A model generated the notes under the pieces. The model was not told the DNA's origin. It did no database searches and was given only the letters and a program-made list of their open reading frames with translations. From JADLHS01 sp044225555 (GTDB taxonomy: Bacteria > Verrucomicrobiota > Verrucomicrobiia > Limisphaerales > JADLHS01): a stretch of 64,000 nt of DNA. The position numbers were made by a program, and so were the translations under genes. The first letter of the stretch is position 1. Every line of letters begins with the position of its first letter. The stretch is taken from contig JBGAIM010000015.1 in assembly GCA_044225555.1 (NCBI GenBank), positions 112,549-176,548 on the forward strand. Direction: 5' to 3'. Positions 43,925-53,414 of the stretch are shown in pieces.

Positions 43925-44725
43925 ATGAAAAGACTCATCGCCCTCACGCTCGTGACCCTCGGCATCACCATGTCTGCACGCGCGCAATGGGTCGTCTATG
44001 ACCCGGTCAACACGATCCAATCAATCATCAACACGGCGCAGCAAGTCGCGCAGTTCGTCACGGTGATTCAGAACCAGGTGCAGCAAATTCAATCGCTCAC
44101 CGACCAACTCAACGAGTTCAAACACTACGAAAGCCTGTTTGGCGACCCCAAGGCAGTCGTTTTGGCGACGGTTCAGCCGCTCGTTACCGATCTGCGCAAG
44201 ACTGAACTCGGCCAGACCCTGACCGCGCTTGAAGATGCGGTGGACGCAGGTCAGGCCATGCTCTACGACGCCAACGGTCTGTTCAACAGCATCGGCACGA
44301 CGTTCAACACGCCGAACGGATCAACGGTGACACGCCGCGAAGCACCGTATCTGCCGGTCGCCGCCGTACAGAAAACCACGGACAATTTCCTGTCCGTCAC
44401 CACCGACGCGACGGCCCGGCGCATTGCACTTAAAGAAGAAATCGCCCGGACCACCACGGCGCTCAAGAACGCCACCACCGACGCCGAGGTGCAGAAGTTA
44501 ACCGGCGTGCTCATCGGGTTGTCGTCCGCGCTCAACAACACGGACTACGAGATCAACCAAGCCACTGCGTCGGCGCTGGTGCAGGACGTGGCGAACCGCA
44601 ACGAAGCGCAACGCCAGATCGAGGCGAAGAAGGAACAGCAACACGCCGAGTTCACCGAGGCGGTGCAGAAATACGGCCAGACCTTCCGCCTGGTGAACAC
44701 GCCCACCGCGTTCCCGACTCCGTAA
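43925..44725 (+). CDS. trbJ: TrbJ/VirB5-like periplasmic T4SS protein
   Basis: A 266-aa exported protein. The signal peptide (MKRLIALTLVTLGITMSARA) is followed by QWVVYDPVNTIQSI, the start typical of TrbJ, then long helices rich in Gln (VIQNQVQQIQSLTDQLNEFK) and a C-terminal coiled coil (EAQRQIEAKKEQQHAEF). TrbJ/VirB5 proteins act in pilus assembly and mating-pair contact. It follows the lipoprotein gene by 40 bp and has GAAAGGAAG upstream. Confidence 0.75.
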   Translation: MKRLIALTLVTLGITMSARAQWVVYDPVNTIQSIINTAQQVAQFVTVIQNQVQQIQSLTDQLNEFKHYESLFGDPKAVVLATVQPLVTDLRKTELGQTLTALEDAVDAGQAMLYDANGLFNSIGTTFNTPNGSTVTRREAPYLPVAAVQKTTDNFLSVTTDATARRIALKEEIARTTTALKNATTDAEVQKLTGVLIGLSSALNNTDYEINQATASALVQDVANRNEAQRQIEAKKEQQHAEFTEAVQKYGQTFRLVNTPTAFPTP

Positions 44726-44750
44726 CCGCAACCTCAAATCGTCCCGACGT

Positions 44751-45818
44751 ATGCCAACCTTCGAACAACTCTTCCCGACGTTCGTGCAGAAGTGCGCCGA
44801 ACTGCACGAATTGCTCCGCATCGTGGCGTTCATGTTGTTCATCGTCGGGACGATCCTCTTGGTCGTCCACGGCTTTAACGGCAAGACGCTCATGCTGCAC
44901 ATGGTGCGGCTGTTCGTGCTGACCGCGTTGCTGGTGATGCTCCCGCAATGGGGCAATCAGGCACAGCAACTCCTGCAAACTTCCATTCTCGACGGCCTTG
45001 GCGCTGACCCGTCACAGGTTCACGAGCAATACAACCACCTGCTTGAAGTGCGCCGCGACACGGGCGGTGACCGCTCGTGGTGGGACATCCTGGGCGACCT
45101 CAACGCCTTCACCGTTGAGATCCTCATCACCGGAATTCTCTGGCTCGTCGGGCAGTTCGCATCGCTGCTCCTCTTTTGGGCCTACATCATTCAGAAGTTT
45201 ATACTGTTCACCGCCTACGCGCTTTCGCCGTTGCTCATCGGCTTCATGGCGATCCGTCCGCTCCGCTCCGTTGGCAGCCGTTACCTGATGCACATTGTCG
45301 GCGTGTTGCTGTGGCCGCTCGGCTGGGCCGTCGCGGCGCTCATCACCCAGGGCATTCTCGATTTCATGACCGACCCGTCGTCGCGTTTCATTGACCCAAC
45401 CGCTTCGTTTTACTCACTGCAAGCGACTGTCGGTGTCGCCGTCGTCGCGTTCTGGATTGTGTTCAGCACCATTTCTGCGCCCCTCGTCATCCAGAAGGTC
45501 CTCAGCTACGGCACGCTCGCGGGAGGTCAGCTCATTTCCGGCGCGTTTGGAAGTTTCTTCCAGACAGCGGCCACCACCGCTGGCGCGGCAGCCGTCGCAT
45601 CCACCACCGGTTTGCCGATGGTGACTGCCGGTGCGGCCGGTATGGCCGCCGTTCTGAGCACGCTCTCTACCGCCGCTGGCCACGGTAGCGCCGGGGCAAT
45701 CATCATCGCTGGCTCTGGCTTGCCGCCGCGCTCCGCTCGCGGTCGTCCTGGCGACGACATTACAGGAGACAAGTCGGTTCGCGAACTCATCGCCAAAGGC
45801 AAAGGCAACTACTACTAA
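44751..45818 (+). CDS. virB6: VirB6/TrbL-like polytopic T4SS membrane protein
   Basis: A 355-aa protein with five or more TM helices (IVAFMLFIVGTILLVVHGF; LFVLTALLVMLPQWG; ILWLVGQFASLLLFWAYIIQ; LMHIVGVLLWPLGWAVAAL; VGVAVVAFWIVFSTISAPL) and an Ala/Gly/Thr-rich region (TAATTAGAAAVASTTGLP). Its place between TrbJ and VirB8 and its helix pattern fit the VirB6/TrbL inner-membrane channel component. Confidence 0.75.
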   Translation: MPTFEQLFPTFVQKCAELHELLRIVAFMLFIVGTILLVVHGFNGKTLMLHMVRLFVLTALLVMLPQWGNQAQQLLQTSILDGLGADPSQVHEQYNHLLEVRRDTGGDRSWWDILGDLNAFTVEILITGILWLVGQFASLLLFWAYIIQKFILFTAYALSPLLIGFMAIRPLRSVGSRYLMHIVGVLLWPLGWAVAALITQGILDFMTDPSSRFIDPTASFYSLQATVGVAVVAFWIVFSTISAPLVIQKVLSYGTLAGGQLISGAFGSFFQTAATTAGAAAVASTTGLPMVTAGAAGMAAVLSTLSTAAGHGSAGAIIIAGSGLPPRSARGRPGDDITGDKSVRELIAKGKGNYY

Positions 45819-45822
45819 CATT

Positions 45823-46491
45823 ATGGAAACCACCGAACTCCACCCTCGTGAAACGCCCACCGGCAACGGCGCACCCGCACGCGTTGCCCGGAAGAAATTT
45901 GACCCGACGCAATTGTTCGCCCAACGCGACCGCCTGCCGTGGTTCTGGTTCTTCGTGGCCGTCGCCGTGTCGGTGCTGGCAGCGTTGGACCGCTACCACA
46001 TCATTGAGCAGTTCAAGCAACGCGAACGCGTCGTCATCATTGACCCGGCGCAAACCTACTATATCAGCCCGCTGCTTCAGTTCGCGGAAGCAAAGGACTT
46101 GCACGCGCAGCAGGCTGAACTTGCCGCCGTCACGTTACTCGAACGCAATCCGAAGGACTTCGATCACCCTGACTTGCTGCGGCAATTGTTCCTCAAATCC
46201 GCGCTGCAAAAGGCCCAAGACCATCGAACCCGCGAGTCGGTCGAGTTTCGTTCGAAGCAGCTTCACCAAAAACCGGAGATTGCGAAGATTGACATCCTTG
46301 CCACGCGCGAAGACGAAGTCCTCGCCACCGTGTCCGGCCAGGTCATTCGCACCGGCATCTTCCAAGAGAAGGCGTTTACCGAGGCGTTCAACTTCAAGCT
46401 GAGTCTCCGTCTGCTCCGCAACCCCAACATGGCTGCCAACGGTCGTTTCCCCACCGCTGTCGGCGACTTCAAATATGAAATCACCAATTAA
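45823..46491 (+). CDS. virB8: VirB8/TrbF-like T4SS protein
   Basis: A 222-aa bitopic inner-membrane protein. A short cytoplasmic N-terminus is followed by one TM helix (WFWFFVAVAVSVLAALDRYH) and a periplasmic NTF2-like domain (VVIIDPAQTYYISPLLQFAE ... KIDILATREDEVLATVSGQV). It starts 4 bp after virB6 and overlaps the virB9 gene by 17 bp, which implies translational coupling. Confidence 0.75.
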   Translation: METTELHPRETPTGNGAPARVARKKFDPTQLFAQRDRLPWFWFFVAVAVSVLAALDRYHIIEQFKQRERVVIIDPAQTYYISPLLQFAEAKDLHAQQAELAAVTLLERNPKDFDHPDLLRQLFLKSALQKAQDHRTRESVEFRSKQLHQKPEIAKIDILATREDEVLATVSGQVIRTGIFQEKAFTEAFNFKLSLRLLRNPNMAANGRFPTAVGDFKYEITN

Positions 46492-47386
46492 CATTCTTCT
46501 ACTGTCGGCCACGCTCGCACTGGCCGAACCACCCGAAGCCATCCAGCGCATCACGCTCGACGAGCGGGTCGTCGTCACCGTGCCAGTCGCGACCAATCGC
46601 GTCACCACCATCAGTCTGCCCGGTCCGATTGCGGCGATAGATGCCGTGGGCGTGACCGCCGATGGAAAGACACCAGGTCAGTTCCAACTCGCACACACCA
46701 AAGGCTCATCGTTCCTTTCCGTCCGTGCCCTCGCGCGGAAGGCGGCGACGAATTTGAACATCAGATGGAACAAGCGAACCTTCGTCTTCGAGTTGGTCGA
46801 GAGCGATACACCCGTGCTGGCACTCAACCTCGAAGACCGCACGGTGACGGCGCAGAGCGCTCAACCTGCGCCGCAGGTTACGCCGACGCGGTTGCTGGCG
46901 CTGCTGGACAAGGCGAAGGCATTTCCGTTGCTGAAGAAGCAACAACCCGATGCCGTGGCCGGAGCTGAGGCCAGGGCGTTCGGTTACCAGCCGCAGATCA
47001 CCGACTTCAACGACTACGAAATCCGCATCGAGGAAGTGTTCCGTTTTAATCCCGAGGACACACTGGTTTTTCACGTCACGCTGCGAAACAAATCGGATCG
47101 GGAGATTCGCTATCTGCCCGAGAGTTTTTGCGTGCGCGCCGGCAACCGGCTCTATTTCCAGTCCATCAGTGACGCACCCGGAGTGTTGCCCGCTTGCGCG
47201 GCGAGCATGGTCTATTTCGCCGTCAGCGGTACGCCCGACGGCGGGCGAAATGAACTCTCGCTCAAGAATGACTTCACTGTGCTGGTGACGCGCACTTCGC
47301 CGCCACCGCCGGAGGACACATCCACCAACGCACCCCAGCAGGTCGTGCAGCCTTTCCGTTCACCTAAAGCCCAAGGACAGCCATGA
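46475..47386 (+). CDS. virB9: VirB9/TrbG-like periplasmic T4SS protein
   Basis: A 303-aa exported protein with a signal peptide (INILLLSATLALAEPPEA). The N-terminal beta domain (ITLDERVVVTVPVATNRVTT; SFLSVRALARKAATNLNIRW) and the second beta domain (IRIEEVFRFNPEDTLVFHVT) fit the VirB9/TraK-type core-complex subunit that meets VirB10. The C-terminus is Pro-rich. It overlaps the VirB8 gene by 17 bp and the VirB10 gene by 4 bp. Confidence 0.65.
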   Translation: MKSPINILLLSATLALAEPPEAIQRITLDERVVVTVPVATNRVTTISLPGPIAAIDAVGVTADGKTPGQFQLAHTKGSSFLSVRALARKAATNLNIRWNKRTFVFELVESDTPVLALNLEDRTVTAQSAQPAPQVTPTRLLALLDKAKAFPLLKKQQPDAVAGAEARAFGYQPQITDFNDYEIRIEEVFRFNPEDTLVFHVTLRNKSDREIRYLPESFCVRAGNRLYFQSISDAPGVLPACAASMVYFAVSGTPDGGRNELSLKNDFTVLVTRTSPPPPEDTSTNAPQQVVQPFRSPKAQGQP

Positions 47387-48507
47387 AACCGCGCGATTTT
47401 CTCAACTTTTTCAAAACCCGCAGCGGTAAGCTGGTTCTGTTCGTCGTGATCTTTGGCGGCGGCTTGCTCCTGTTCAGTGTGTTTCGCGGCCGGTCAGGCT
47501 CGGGAGACATGGATGTTCGCGTGTCGAACCTGACAACGAACGCCACCGACCGCCCCCAGGTGGTGCAGAGCATCGAGCGGCCAATGCAACCGTTCCGTCC
47601 GCCAACACCAAAGCCAGAGCCGCAACTATTGCCCGCGAAGACGAACGAGCCGCCAAGAGTTGTTAGTGAGAAGCCGAAGCAAGAAGCACCCGCGCCAACA
47701 CTCGCACCAATCAGCTTGTTTGGTGACGCAACGGCAGGCGTACCTGAACCAAAAGGTCTCGGCGAAATCTACGCACCCTATGGCCGTTTGATTGCGTGTG
47801 AAACCGTCATCACGGTGGATTCATCTTCGATTCAGACGCCCATCGTCGGGCTCGTCACCGAAAACATCTATCACGCGGGCAAACTCGTGATTCCCGCCGG
47901 CACGGAGGTTCACGGCACGGCGCAGACCGACCGCCATCGCGAGCGCATTGCCAGTGGCAACAACTGGACATTCGTCTGGCAGGGTGGCGAAGAACTGCGA
48001 CTCAAAGGCGTCGCGCTTGACCGCGAATTCTCCGGTGACCAGGAAGGCTGGGGCATCACCGACGGCAGCGCGGGCCTGTGCGGTCGCCTCATCAAATCCG
48101 ACAACCTGGCAGAGATCAAATTGTTCGCCGCGACGTTTCTTTCCGGCGCAGCGAGTTCGCTGACGGAAAAGGAACAGACAATCTTCGGCTCGGTGGATAG
48201 TCGCTCCCTGAACAACGCTCCATTCAAGGGCGCGGAGAAGGTTCTCTCCGTTTATGCCCAGCGCATCTACGACGCGATTCAACGCGATGGCTTCTACGTT
48301 CGCGTGCCGAGCGGCAAGCAGTTCTACATCTACGTCCTCCAGACGATTGACCGCAGCGATGCCGTCATCGGCGGCACGCTGAAACCGTTCGCCGAAGAGG
48401 GCGACACCAACGCGCCCGCGCTTCTTTCACCAGCCGCATTCGGTGTGGCAGCCACACCCACGCCGAACGCGGTTCAACCAAACTCAACCCCATTGTTTCA
48501 GCCATGA
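47383..48507 (+). CDS. virB10: VirB10/TrbI-like T4SS core protein
   Basis: A 374-aa protein with an N-terminal TM helix (LVLFVVIFGGGLLLFSVF), a Pro-rich periplasmic stretch (QPFRPPTPKPEPQLLPAK) and a C-terminal beta-barrel domain with the family block GKLVIPAGTEVHGTAQTDRH and a helical hairpin region (LFAATFLSGAASSLTEKEQT). VirB10 spans both membranes and gates the channel (family knowledge). It overlaps its neighbours by 4 bp on each side. Confidence 0.85.
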   Translation: MKPRDFLNFFKTRSGKLVLFVVIFGGGLLLFSVFRGRSGSGDMDVRVSNLTTNATDRPQVVQSIERPMQPFRPPTPKPEPQLLPAKTNEPPRVVSEKPKQEAPAPTLAPISLFGDATAGVPEPKGLGEIYAPYGRLIACETVITVDSSSIQTPIVGLVTENIYHAGKLVIPAGTEVHGTAQTDRHRERIASGNNWTFVWQGGEELRLKGVALDREFSGDQEGWGITDGSAGLCGRLIKSDNLAEIKLFAATFLSGAASSLTEKEQTIFGSVDSRSLNNAPFKGAEKVLSVYAQRIYDAIQRDGFYVRVPSGKQFYIYVLQTIDRSDAVIGGTLKPFAEEGDTNAPALLSPAAFGVAATPTPNAVQPNSTPLFQP

Positions 48508-49091
48508 AATACCTTGCCTTGATTCCGCTTGTGTTTGTTGCCTCGTGCGCTTCGCGCCCGCAGGTTGTCCTCCGCCCCACGCCGCCGCCAGCAGTCGAGC
48601 CGGTCGAGACTGTCCGCTATGGCGAAGTTGTGCGCGCTTATCATGTCGGGCGCTACGTTGACCCGAACCACCCGGAGGCGATGCACGAGCAACATCCTGT
48701 GTATCGCATCGAAGTGTCCGCCCGCTGGAATCTCCATCCCGGCCCGCTCAACACGGCCAACTTGCTTAATCCGCCGCCGGACGCCGCGTTCGCGCCACCA
48801 CCGACCAACGATGTCCTGGTCGCCGAGATGAACCGCCAGCGCGAAACGACTGCGCGCGTGATGGTTGAAGCTGCGAAGCTCGCGCACTCCTACGGAGAAT
48901 TGCAGGCCGTGCTGGGTGAGATGAAGAACGTGGCACGCAACAACGCGCTTCTGAATGTCCGTCTCGCGACCAACGAGCAGCGCGTCGTCGAGTTCGGCAG
49001 GGAACTTCAGAAGCTTTCAACCCCGCCGCTGCCCGCGACCAACGACGTGCCCGCGTTCACCCCGGAGACACCCGAGATTCCAAAACCATGA
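48504..49091 (+). CDS. T4SS-associated lipoprotein
   Basis: A 195-aa lipoprotein (lipobox LVFVASC). A Pro-rich segment after the anchor is followed by RYGEVVRAYHVGRYVDPNHP, then a helical part (MNRQRETTARVMVEAAKLAH) and a Pro-rich end. It may play the VirB7/TrbH role of an outer-membrane core lipoprotein, although it is longer than VirB7. Its start overlaps the VirB10 stop by 4 bp. Confidence 0.6.
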   Translation: MKYLALIPLVFVASCASRPQVVLRPTPPPAVEPVETVRYGEVVRAYHVGRYVDPNHPEAMHEQHPVYRIEVSARWNLHPGPLNTANLLNPPPDAAFAPPPTNDVLVAEMNRQRETTARVMVEAAKLAHSYGELQAVLGEMKNVARNNALLNVRLATNEQRVVEFGRELQKLSTPPLPATNDVPAFTPETPEIPKP

Positions 49092-49181
49092 AGACACTTT
49101 GCTGGCGCGAGGTGGTCACATCGCCTCATGCCAGTGAACACGGCAGATGCCGCGCAAACCAAAACCAAAACACGAATCGTT

Positions 49182-49589
49182 ATGACCAAACCGAAACCCT
49201 CAGCGCCACCGAGCGCCAGCGGCAATGCCGCCCCGTCAGACACGCCCACTTTTCGGAGCAATCCGGAGGTGGATGCCAAGATTGATGCCTACATCAAAGA
49301 GAACCCCAAGTATTGGGCCTACGTTCAAGCGATGCCCCGCGAGCGGCTCGAACGCAGCGTCGTCCTCAACGAAGTGCGCGAGATTGACCGCCAGCAGCGC
49401 ATTCGTGAAGGCGTCCTGAAACAGATCAACCGCAACCCGGAGTTGAAGCGAGCCTATGACTTGTTGGTGAAAGACCTGCCCGAGGACCAGAAGGAAACGG
49501 TCATGGCGCAAATTGGCCGCACCGCCAGGCGCGCGGTCGCCCGTGTTCAGGGCCAGCAGCAACAAAAGCAGGAAGGCGTCGGTGTTTGA
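49182..49589 (+). CDS. Small helical protein closing the T4SS operon
   Basis: A 135-aa soluble protein. A Ser/Pro-rich start is followed by VDAKIDAYIKENPKYWAYVQ, LERSVVLNEVREIDRQQRIR and a basic Gln-rich end. ATG 49182 is preferred over ATG 49128 because an AAAACACGAATCGT stretch directly precedes it, nearly identical to that before the pilin gene. The family is unknown. It is probably a cytoplasmic accessory protein of transfer or its regulation. A strong terminator follows 30 bp later. Confidence 0.55.
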   Translation: MTKPKPSAPPSASGNAAPSDTPTFRSNPEVDAKIDAYIKENPKYWAYVQAMPRERLERSVVLNEVREIDRQQRIREGVLKQINRNPELKRAYDLLVKDLPEDQKETVMAQIGRTARRAVARVQGQQQQKQEGVGV

Positions 49590-49618
49590 AGCCTGCCTTT
49601 TAGATACCCTTGGATCGC

Positions 49619-49657
49619 ACACGGAAGCTTGCCGCGATAGCAGGCTTCCGTGTTTTT
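49619..49657 (+). terminator. Intrinsic terminator of the T4SS operon
   Basis: A perfect 10-bp stem (49619-49628 with 49644-49653), 15-nt loop, then a run of T (49653-49657). It ends the gene row that begins at 39950. Confidence 0.85.
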
Positions 49658-49728
49658 CTACTAACTCTCGCGCATGAATGCTTGTTCAGGAACATACTTC
49701 CGCCAAGGCCACCGCGTAAAAACCAAGA

Positions 49729-50502
49729 TTAAAGTTTTTGCCGGATTATCGCGCGCACCCGGTCGTAATCAGGGCGGTCTGCGGTTGTGACCGGCATCGG
49801 ATTGCTTTGGGGAATCTTCGGCACCGTCCAGTGCCAGTGCTCTGCATGGCCGTCGGCAAACGACAAATTGGCGCCTTGACCATGCCGGTTCGAGGGCATG
49901 TCCCACCATTGATTGGTGTTGCCATAACTTGCCGTCGGCATTCCAAAATGCGTGTCCAACATCGTATCTTCGTTCTCGTCAATGAAGACCAAACATTGGG
50001 AAGGGTTTGGCCCATTGATCTCGGAAACTCTCTTGAAATTCGGAATATGCGTCGCCAGCCAGTCGGTGGGATCGCCATTGACCGACTGGCTCAAGTTGTA
50101 ACTTCGGTTGCGCAATTGTGAAAGCCGGGTGCCGCTCAAACTGACCACGGTCGAAGCATCGGCGGGGCAACGATACAAGTCCGTCGAACGATTATAGCGA
50201 AAGAGCAAGCCGGATTCGATGACCGTCGTGTTCGTCTCCAGAATGCCGGTGCCTTGGCACCAGGAAGTCCCCGGTTCGTTGCCAGCGATGTTGTTGTTAG
50301 GCACCATCAGATCGTTGAAATCGCCTGCATAAAGATGCCAAGCGATGGAAAGTTGCCGGAGGTTGTTCAAGCAGGCGATAGACTGAGTCTGACTTTTCGA
50401 CTTGGACAGTGCGGGCAGGAGCATCGCCGCCAAGATTGCAATGATGGCGATCACCACCAGCAATTCTATCATGGTGAACCCGCTTTTTCTCCTGCTGTTC
50501 AT
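49729..50502 (-). CDS. Prepilin-like protein with N-terminal methylation motif
   Basis: A 257-aa type IV pilin-like protein. The N-terminus KSGFTMIELLVVIAIIAILA is the prepilin peptidase and methylation signal. The globular part is of the type highly expanded in Verrucomicrobiota and Planctomycetota (LNNLRQLSIAWHLYAGDFND; NLSFADGHAEHWHW). It may be a minor pseudopilin of a type II secretion or surface system. It is not related to the T4SS next to it and faces that operon tail to tail across the terminator. Confidence 0.85.
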   Translation of the reverse strand: MNSRRKSGFTMIELLVVIAIIAILAAMLLPALSKSKSQTQSIACLNNLRQLSIAWHLYAGDFNDLMVPNNNIAGNEPGTSWCQGTGILETNTTVIESGLLFRYNRSTDLYRCPADASTVVSLSGTRLSQLRNRSYNLSQSVNGDPTDWLATHIPNFKRVSEINGPNPSQCLVFIDENEDTMLDTHFGMPTASYGNTNQWWDMPSNRHGQGANLSFADGHAEHWHWTVPKIPQSNPMPVTTADRPDYDRVRAIIRQKL

Positions 50503-50804
50503 GGTTCCCTGATTGTCTGATTAAAAAAAACGTGCTCGAACTACTGCAACCTGCCCACAGCCCTCGCGCTAAAGTCTCTGAAACCTCAACAACACTAGCC
50601 CAGTTTTCCCGACCATTCAATCATGCGAAATCCAATCAAAAACTGGATCATCAAAAAAAAGTCTGCGCCGTTGATACACATTTAAGTAGAATCTCGCACT
50701 AGCAGGTGATACGAAAAACTCTGAAGGAACTAAAATAAGGACCAAAGCGGAGATTCAATCCATTTCAAGTCATTTGCCGTCCTAGAGGAGCGAGGTTTTG
50801 CCTT
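50503..50804. other. Divergent intergenic region
   Basis: This 302-bp, relatively AT-rich region lies between the prepilin-like gene (reverse) and the large secreted protein gene (forward) and should hold both promoters. AGGAG around 50,787 and GAGG just before the ATG at 50,805 serve as ribosome-binding sequence. No gene or clear repeat is seen. Confidence 0.5.
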
Positions 50805-53372
50805 ATGAAAACCCATATTGTCTATTCGTTAAAGCTCACGACATTCATCACGCTGGCGGGTTCGTTTTTCAGCTTTCCCGCGCTCGCCGCGCCTAACGTC
50901 TATACCAACGCCTCCTCCGGCAAATGGGAAGTTCCGACAAATTGGTCGCTCGGGGCGCCGAGTGCCACCGATTCCAGTTACATCACCAATTCCTCCCTGA
51001 CCACACCGATATCAGTCACCATAGATGCCACCACTTCGTCGAGTTTCCCAAACACCATGACCGTGGCTGATCTCACCATCAGTTCGCCGGCTAATTCCTA
51101 CACGAACACGCTGGTCCTGAACGGCGCTGGAACCAGCACACCTTTGAATGTGATTTCAAACCTCATAGTGCGCCCGGGCGGCGCGCTGACCATCCTCAAC
51201 TCCGCGCTCAAGGTGGACAATGGAACAACACCCACTACTACAGATTTGGGCAGCCGAGTGGAGTTTGATGGCAGCCAAGTGCTGGCGATCAACTCAACAA
51301 TCGACACGTCGCATTCGATGTATACCACGGTCGGGGGCTCCATTCTTGGTGGCGGAGGAACGGGCAATTTGAGCATGTCCAATTCCATTTTTACGCCACA
51401 CAACTTTTATGTCGGTAATCTTTTCAACGGCACGGCCACTTTTGTGAACTGTTCCAACGTATTCGGCTACGGGCTCACGATGGGCGGGGCTGCGCCTGCC
51501 GTTGGAACCATGTCCATCAATGGCGGGACCTGGATCGCCACCAATACTTATTCTGGCCCGGATAGCCCCGTGATCAACCTGGGTGTAAACGGAACGGGCA
51601 ACCTGACCATCACCAATGCCGACGTCCAACTCGGCGCCACCGCCATCGGCGTCTCTGGAACGGGTTCTTTAATCGTGCGGTCCAACGCGGTAATAACCCT
51701 CGGGAAAACCTTCCTGGCTCTCGACGACCCGGATTCAAGCGGGACTTTTTCCATTGATGGAGCACAAGTCTCAATGCCTGAACTCCGCGTTGTGCAAGGA
51801 GCGGGCATGGTCAACGTGGCCAACGGCAGGCTTACTGTACCGGTTGTTTCAATTGGTGAAAGCAATACCGCAGCCGGTTCGCTCAACGTCACCGGCGGCA
51901 CCACTTTGATTTCAACGTCCCTAACGGTCCGCAGTAATTCGCAGGGGGGGTTCGGCGTCTCCGCTTTCGGTGGCGCTCTCTACATCACCAACGCCACGCA
52001 CACCGCCACCACCATCTTGAACGGCGGTTCGCTGTTCCTGTTTGCAGGTGTCTTCGACACCGACAATCTAATCCTCGCCAACGGCGGCAGCGTCACCGCC
52101 CTCAAAGATTTTTTCGTTGGCACGAAGGCGGGAGCAACCAACACCCTCGATATTTCAAATGGCAGCATGCTCTACTTCACCAACGCCACCCTCGGCCTCG
52201 GCAACAACGGCACAACCACCGGCGCAGGCACTGGCATCGCCGACATCGCCGATGCCACGATTGAGGTCACCACACTCAAGCTAGGCAGCACCGCCGGAGG
52301 CCTCGGTCTCCTGACGTTGCATAGTAACTCCGTGCTCAACGTCGAGTCCAATCTGACCGTGGTCAGCGGTTCGCTTGTGGCCACAAGTTCGATCACCCTG
52401 ATGGGGGGCTCCTGCACCGCCTCGAACGGACTGACACAGATCGGTTCATCCGGCAACGGCGTGCTTACCATTTTCAGCGGAAATCACACCTTTCGACAAA
52501 TCACGCTCGGCTCGACCAACGGTCTGGGGACGGGAGGTTTTCATTTCCTTGGGGGTCATCTCAAGCTGCTGGGAGTCGGCACCGGTCCGGGACAAGGACT
52601 CGATTCCAATTGGATTCTCTGGGAAGGCGGCGATCTGGATGGCAGCGGCACCAGCCTCACCATCGGCAATGGCAATGACTCGCACGTATCAATTCCGGAA
52701 TATGCCTACAATGTCCGGGGTCAGTTGAACTCGATGTATGTCGGTTACAGCGCCGGCCATACTGGAACCTTTACGCAGGCGGCCAACAGCAGCGTCGTGG
52801 TGATCACTGACCAGATGATAATGGGAAATGGGGATTGCGTGGTTGGCGCGCGGGGCAATGTCAATTTGATCGGCGGCACGCTCTATGTGACCAATGCAAC
52901 GCATACGGCCACTCTGGACGTGCGGAACGGCACGTTCATCCTCGGCGCGGGCGCAAAGCTGGTGGTGGATAATCTGATTGTCAATAGCGCCTGCGGCCAT
53001 TTTATCAAGCAACCCGGCGGCATCCTCATCACGAACCATGCACCTCAACTCCCTCCCGATTTGGACTCTGACAACGATGGCCAGGGCAATGCCGCCGAAG
53101 CCCTCGCCGGAACCGATCCGGTGAATCCCCTGTCCAATTTTCAAACGAAGGGCGTGGTGAAAACCAACGGCAACAGCATCCGCGTGGAGTGGACGACCGT
53201 AGGCGGCCACAGCTATGTCGTACAGACCAATGGCAATTTTGGCAGTAACTCCTTTCACGATTTGAGCCTGCCGATTATCGTCCCCGGCACGGCAGAGGGC
53301 ACCACGAACTATGTCCACATCAACGGCGCCACGAACCGCGCAACATTCTATCGCGTAAGATTGGGGCCGTGA
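50805..53372 (+). CDS. Large secreted beta-helical repeat protein
   Basis: An 855-aa exported protein. The signal peptide (LTTFITLAGSFFSFPALAAP) is followed by about 650 residues of short repeats rich in Asn, Thr, Ser and Gly (GNLTITNADVQLGATAIGVS; FVGTKAGATNTLDISNGSM), as in beta-helix passengers of adhesin-like proteins. Near residue 750 is a Ca-binding-type segment (DLDSDNDGQGNAAEALAGTD), then a C-terminal beta domain ending FYRVRLGP, a usual verrucomicrobial end. No autotransporter barrel is present. The role is probably surface-related or extracellular. Confidence 0.7.
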   Translation: MKTHIVYSLKLTTFITLAGSFFSFPALAAPNVYTNASSGKWEVPTNWSLGAPSATDSSYITNSSLTTPISVTIDATTSSSFPNTMTVADLTISSPANSYTNTLVLNGAGTSTPLNVISNLIVRPGGALTILNSALKVDNGTTPTTTDLGSRVEFDGSQVLAINSTIDTSHSMYTTVGGSILGGGGTGNLSMSNSIFTPHNFYVGNLFNGTATFVNCSNVFGYGLTMGGAAPAVGTMSINGGTWIATNTYSGPDSPVINLGVNGTGNLTITNADVQLGATAIGVSGTGSLIVRSNAVITLGKTFLALDDPDSSGTFSIDGAQVSMPELRVVQGAGMVNVANGRLTVPVVSIGESNTAAGSLNVTGGTTLISTSLTVRSNSQGGFGVSAFGGALYITNATHTATTILNGGSLFLFAGVFDTDNLILANGGSVTALKDFFVGTKAGATNTLDISNGSMLYFTNATLGLGNNGTTTGAGTGIADIADATIEVTTLKLGSTAGGLGLLTLHSNSVLNVESNLTVVSGSLVATSSITLMGGSCTASNGLTQIGSSGNGVLTIFSGNHTFRQITLGSTNGLGTGGFHFLGGHLKLLGVGTGPGQGLDSNWILWEGGDLDGSGTSLTIGNGNDSHVSIPEYAYNVRGQLNSMYVGYSAGHTGTFTQAANSSVVVITDQMIMGNGDCVVGARGNVNLIGGTLYVTNATHTATLDVRNGTFILGAGAKLVVDNLIVNSACGHFIKQPGGILITNHAPQLPPDLDSDNDGQGNAAEALAGTDPVNPLSNFQTKGVVKTNGNSIRVEWTTVGGHSYVVQTNGNFGSNSFHDLSLPIIVPGTAEGTTNYVHINGATNRATFYRVRLGP

Positions 53373-53414
53373 ATATTCGCGGAACACTATTGGAAAACGC
53401 GATCTGACCGCTTT

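Noticed and set aside
50503..50804. Sigma-70 promoter pair around TTGATA and TAGAAT
   Set aside because: The spacing is about 10 nt, too short for a -35/-10 pair.
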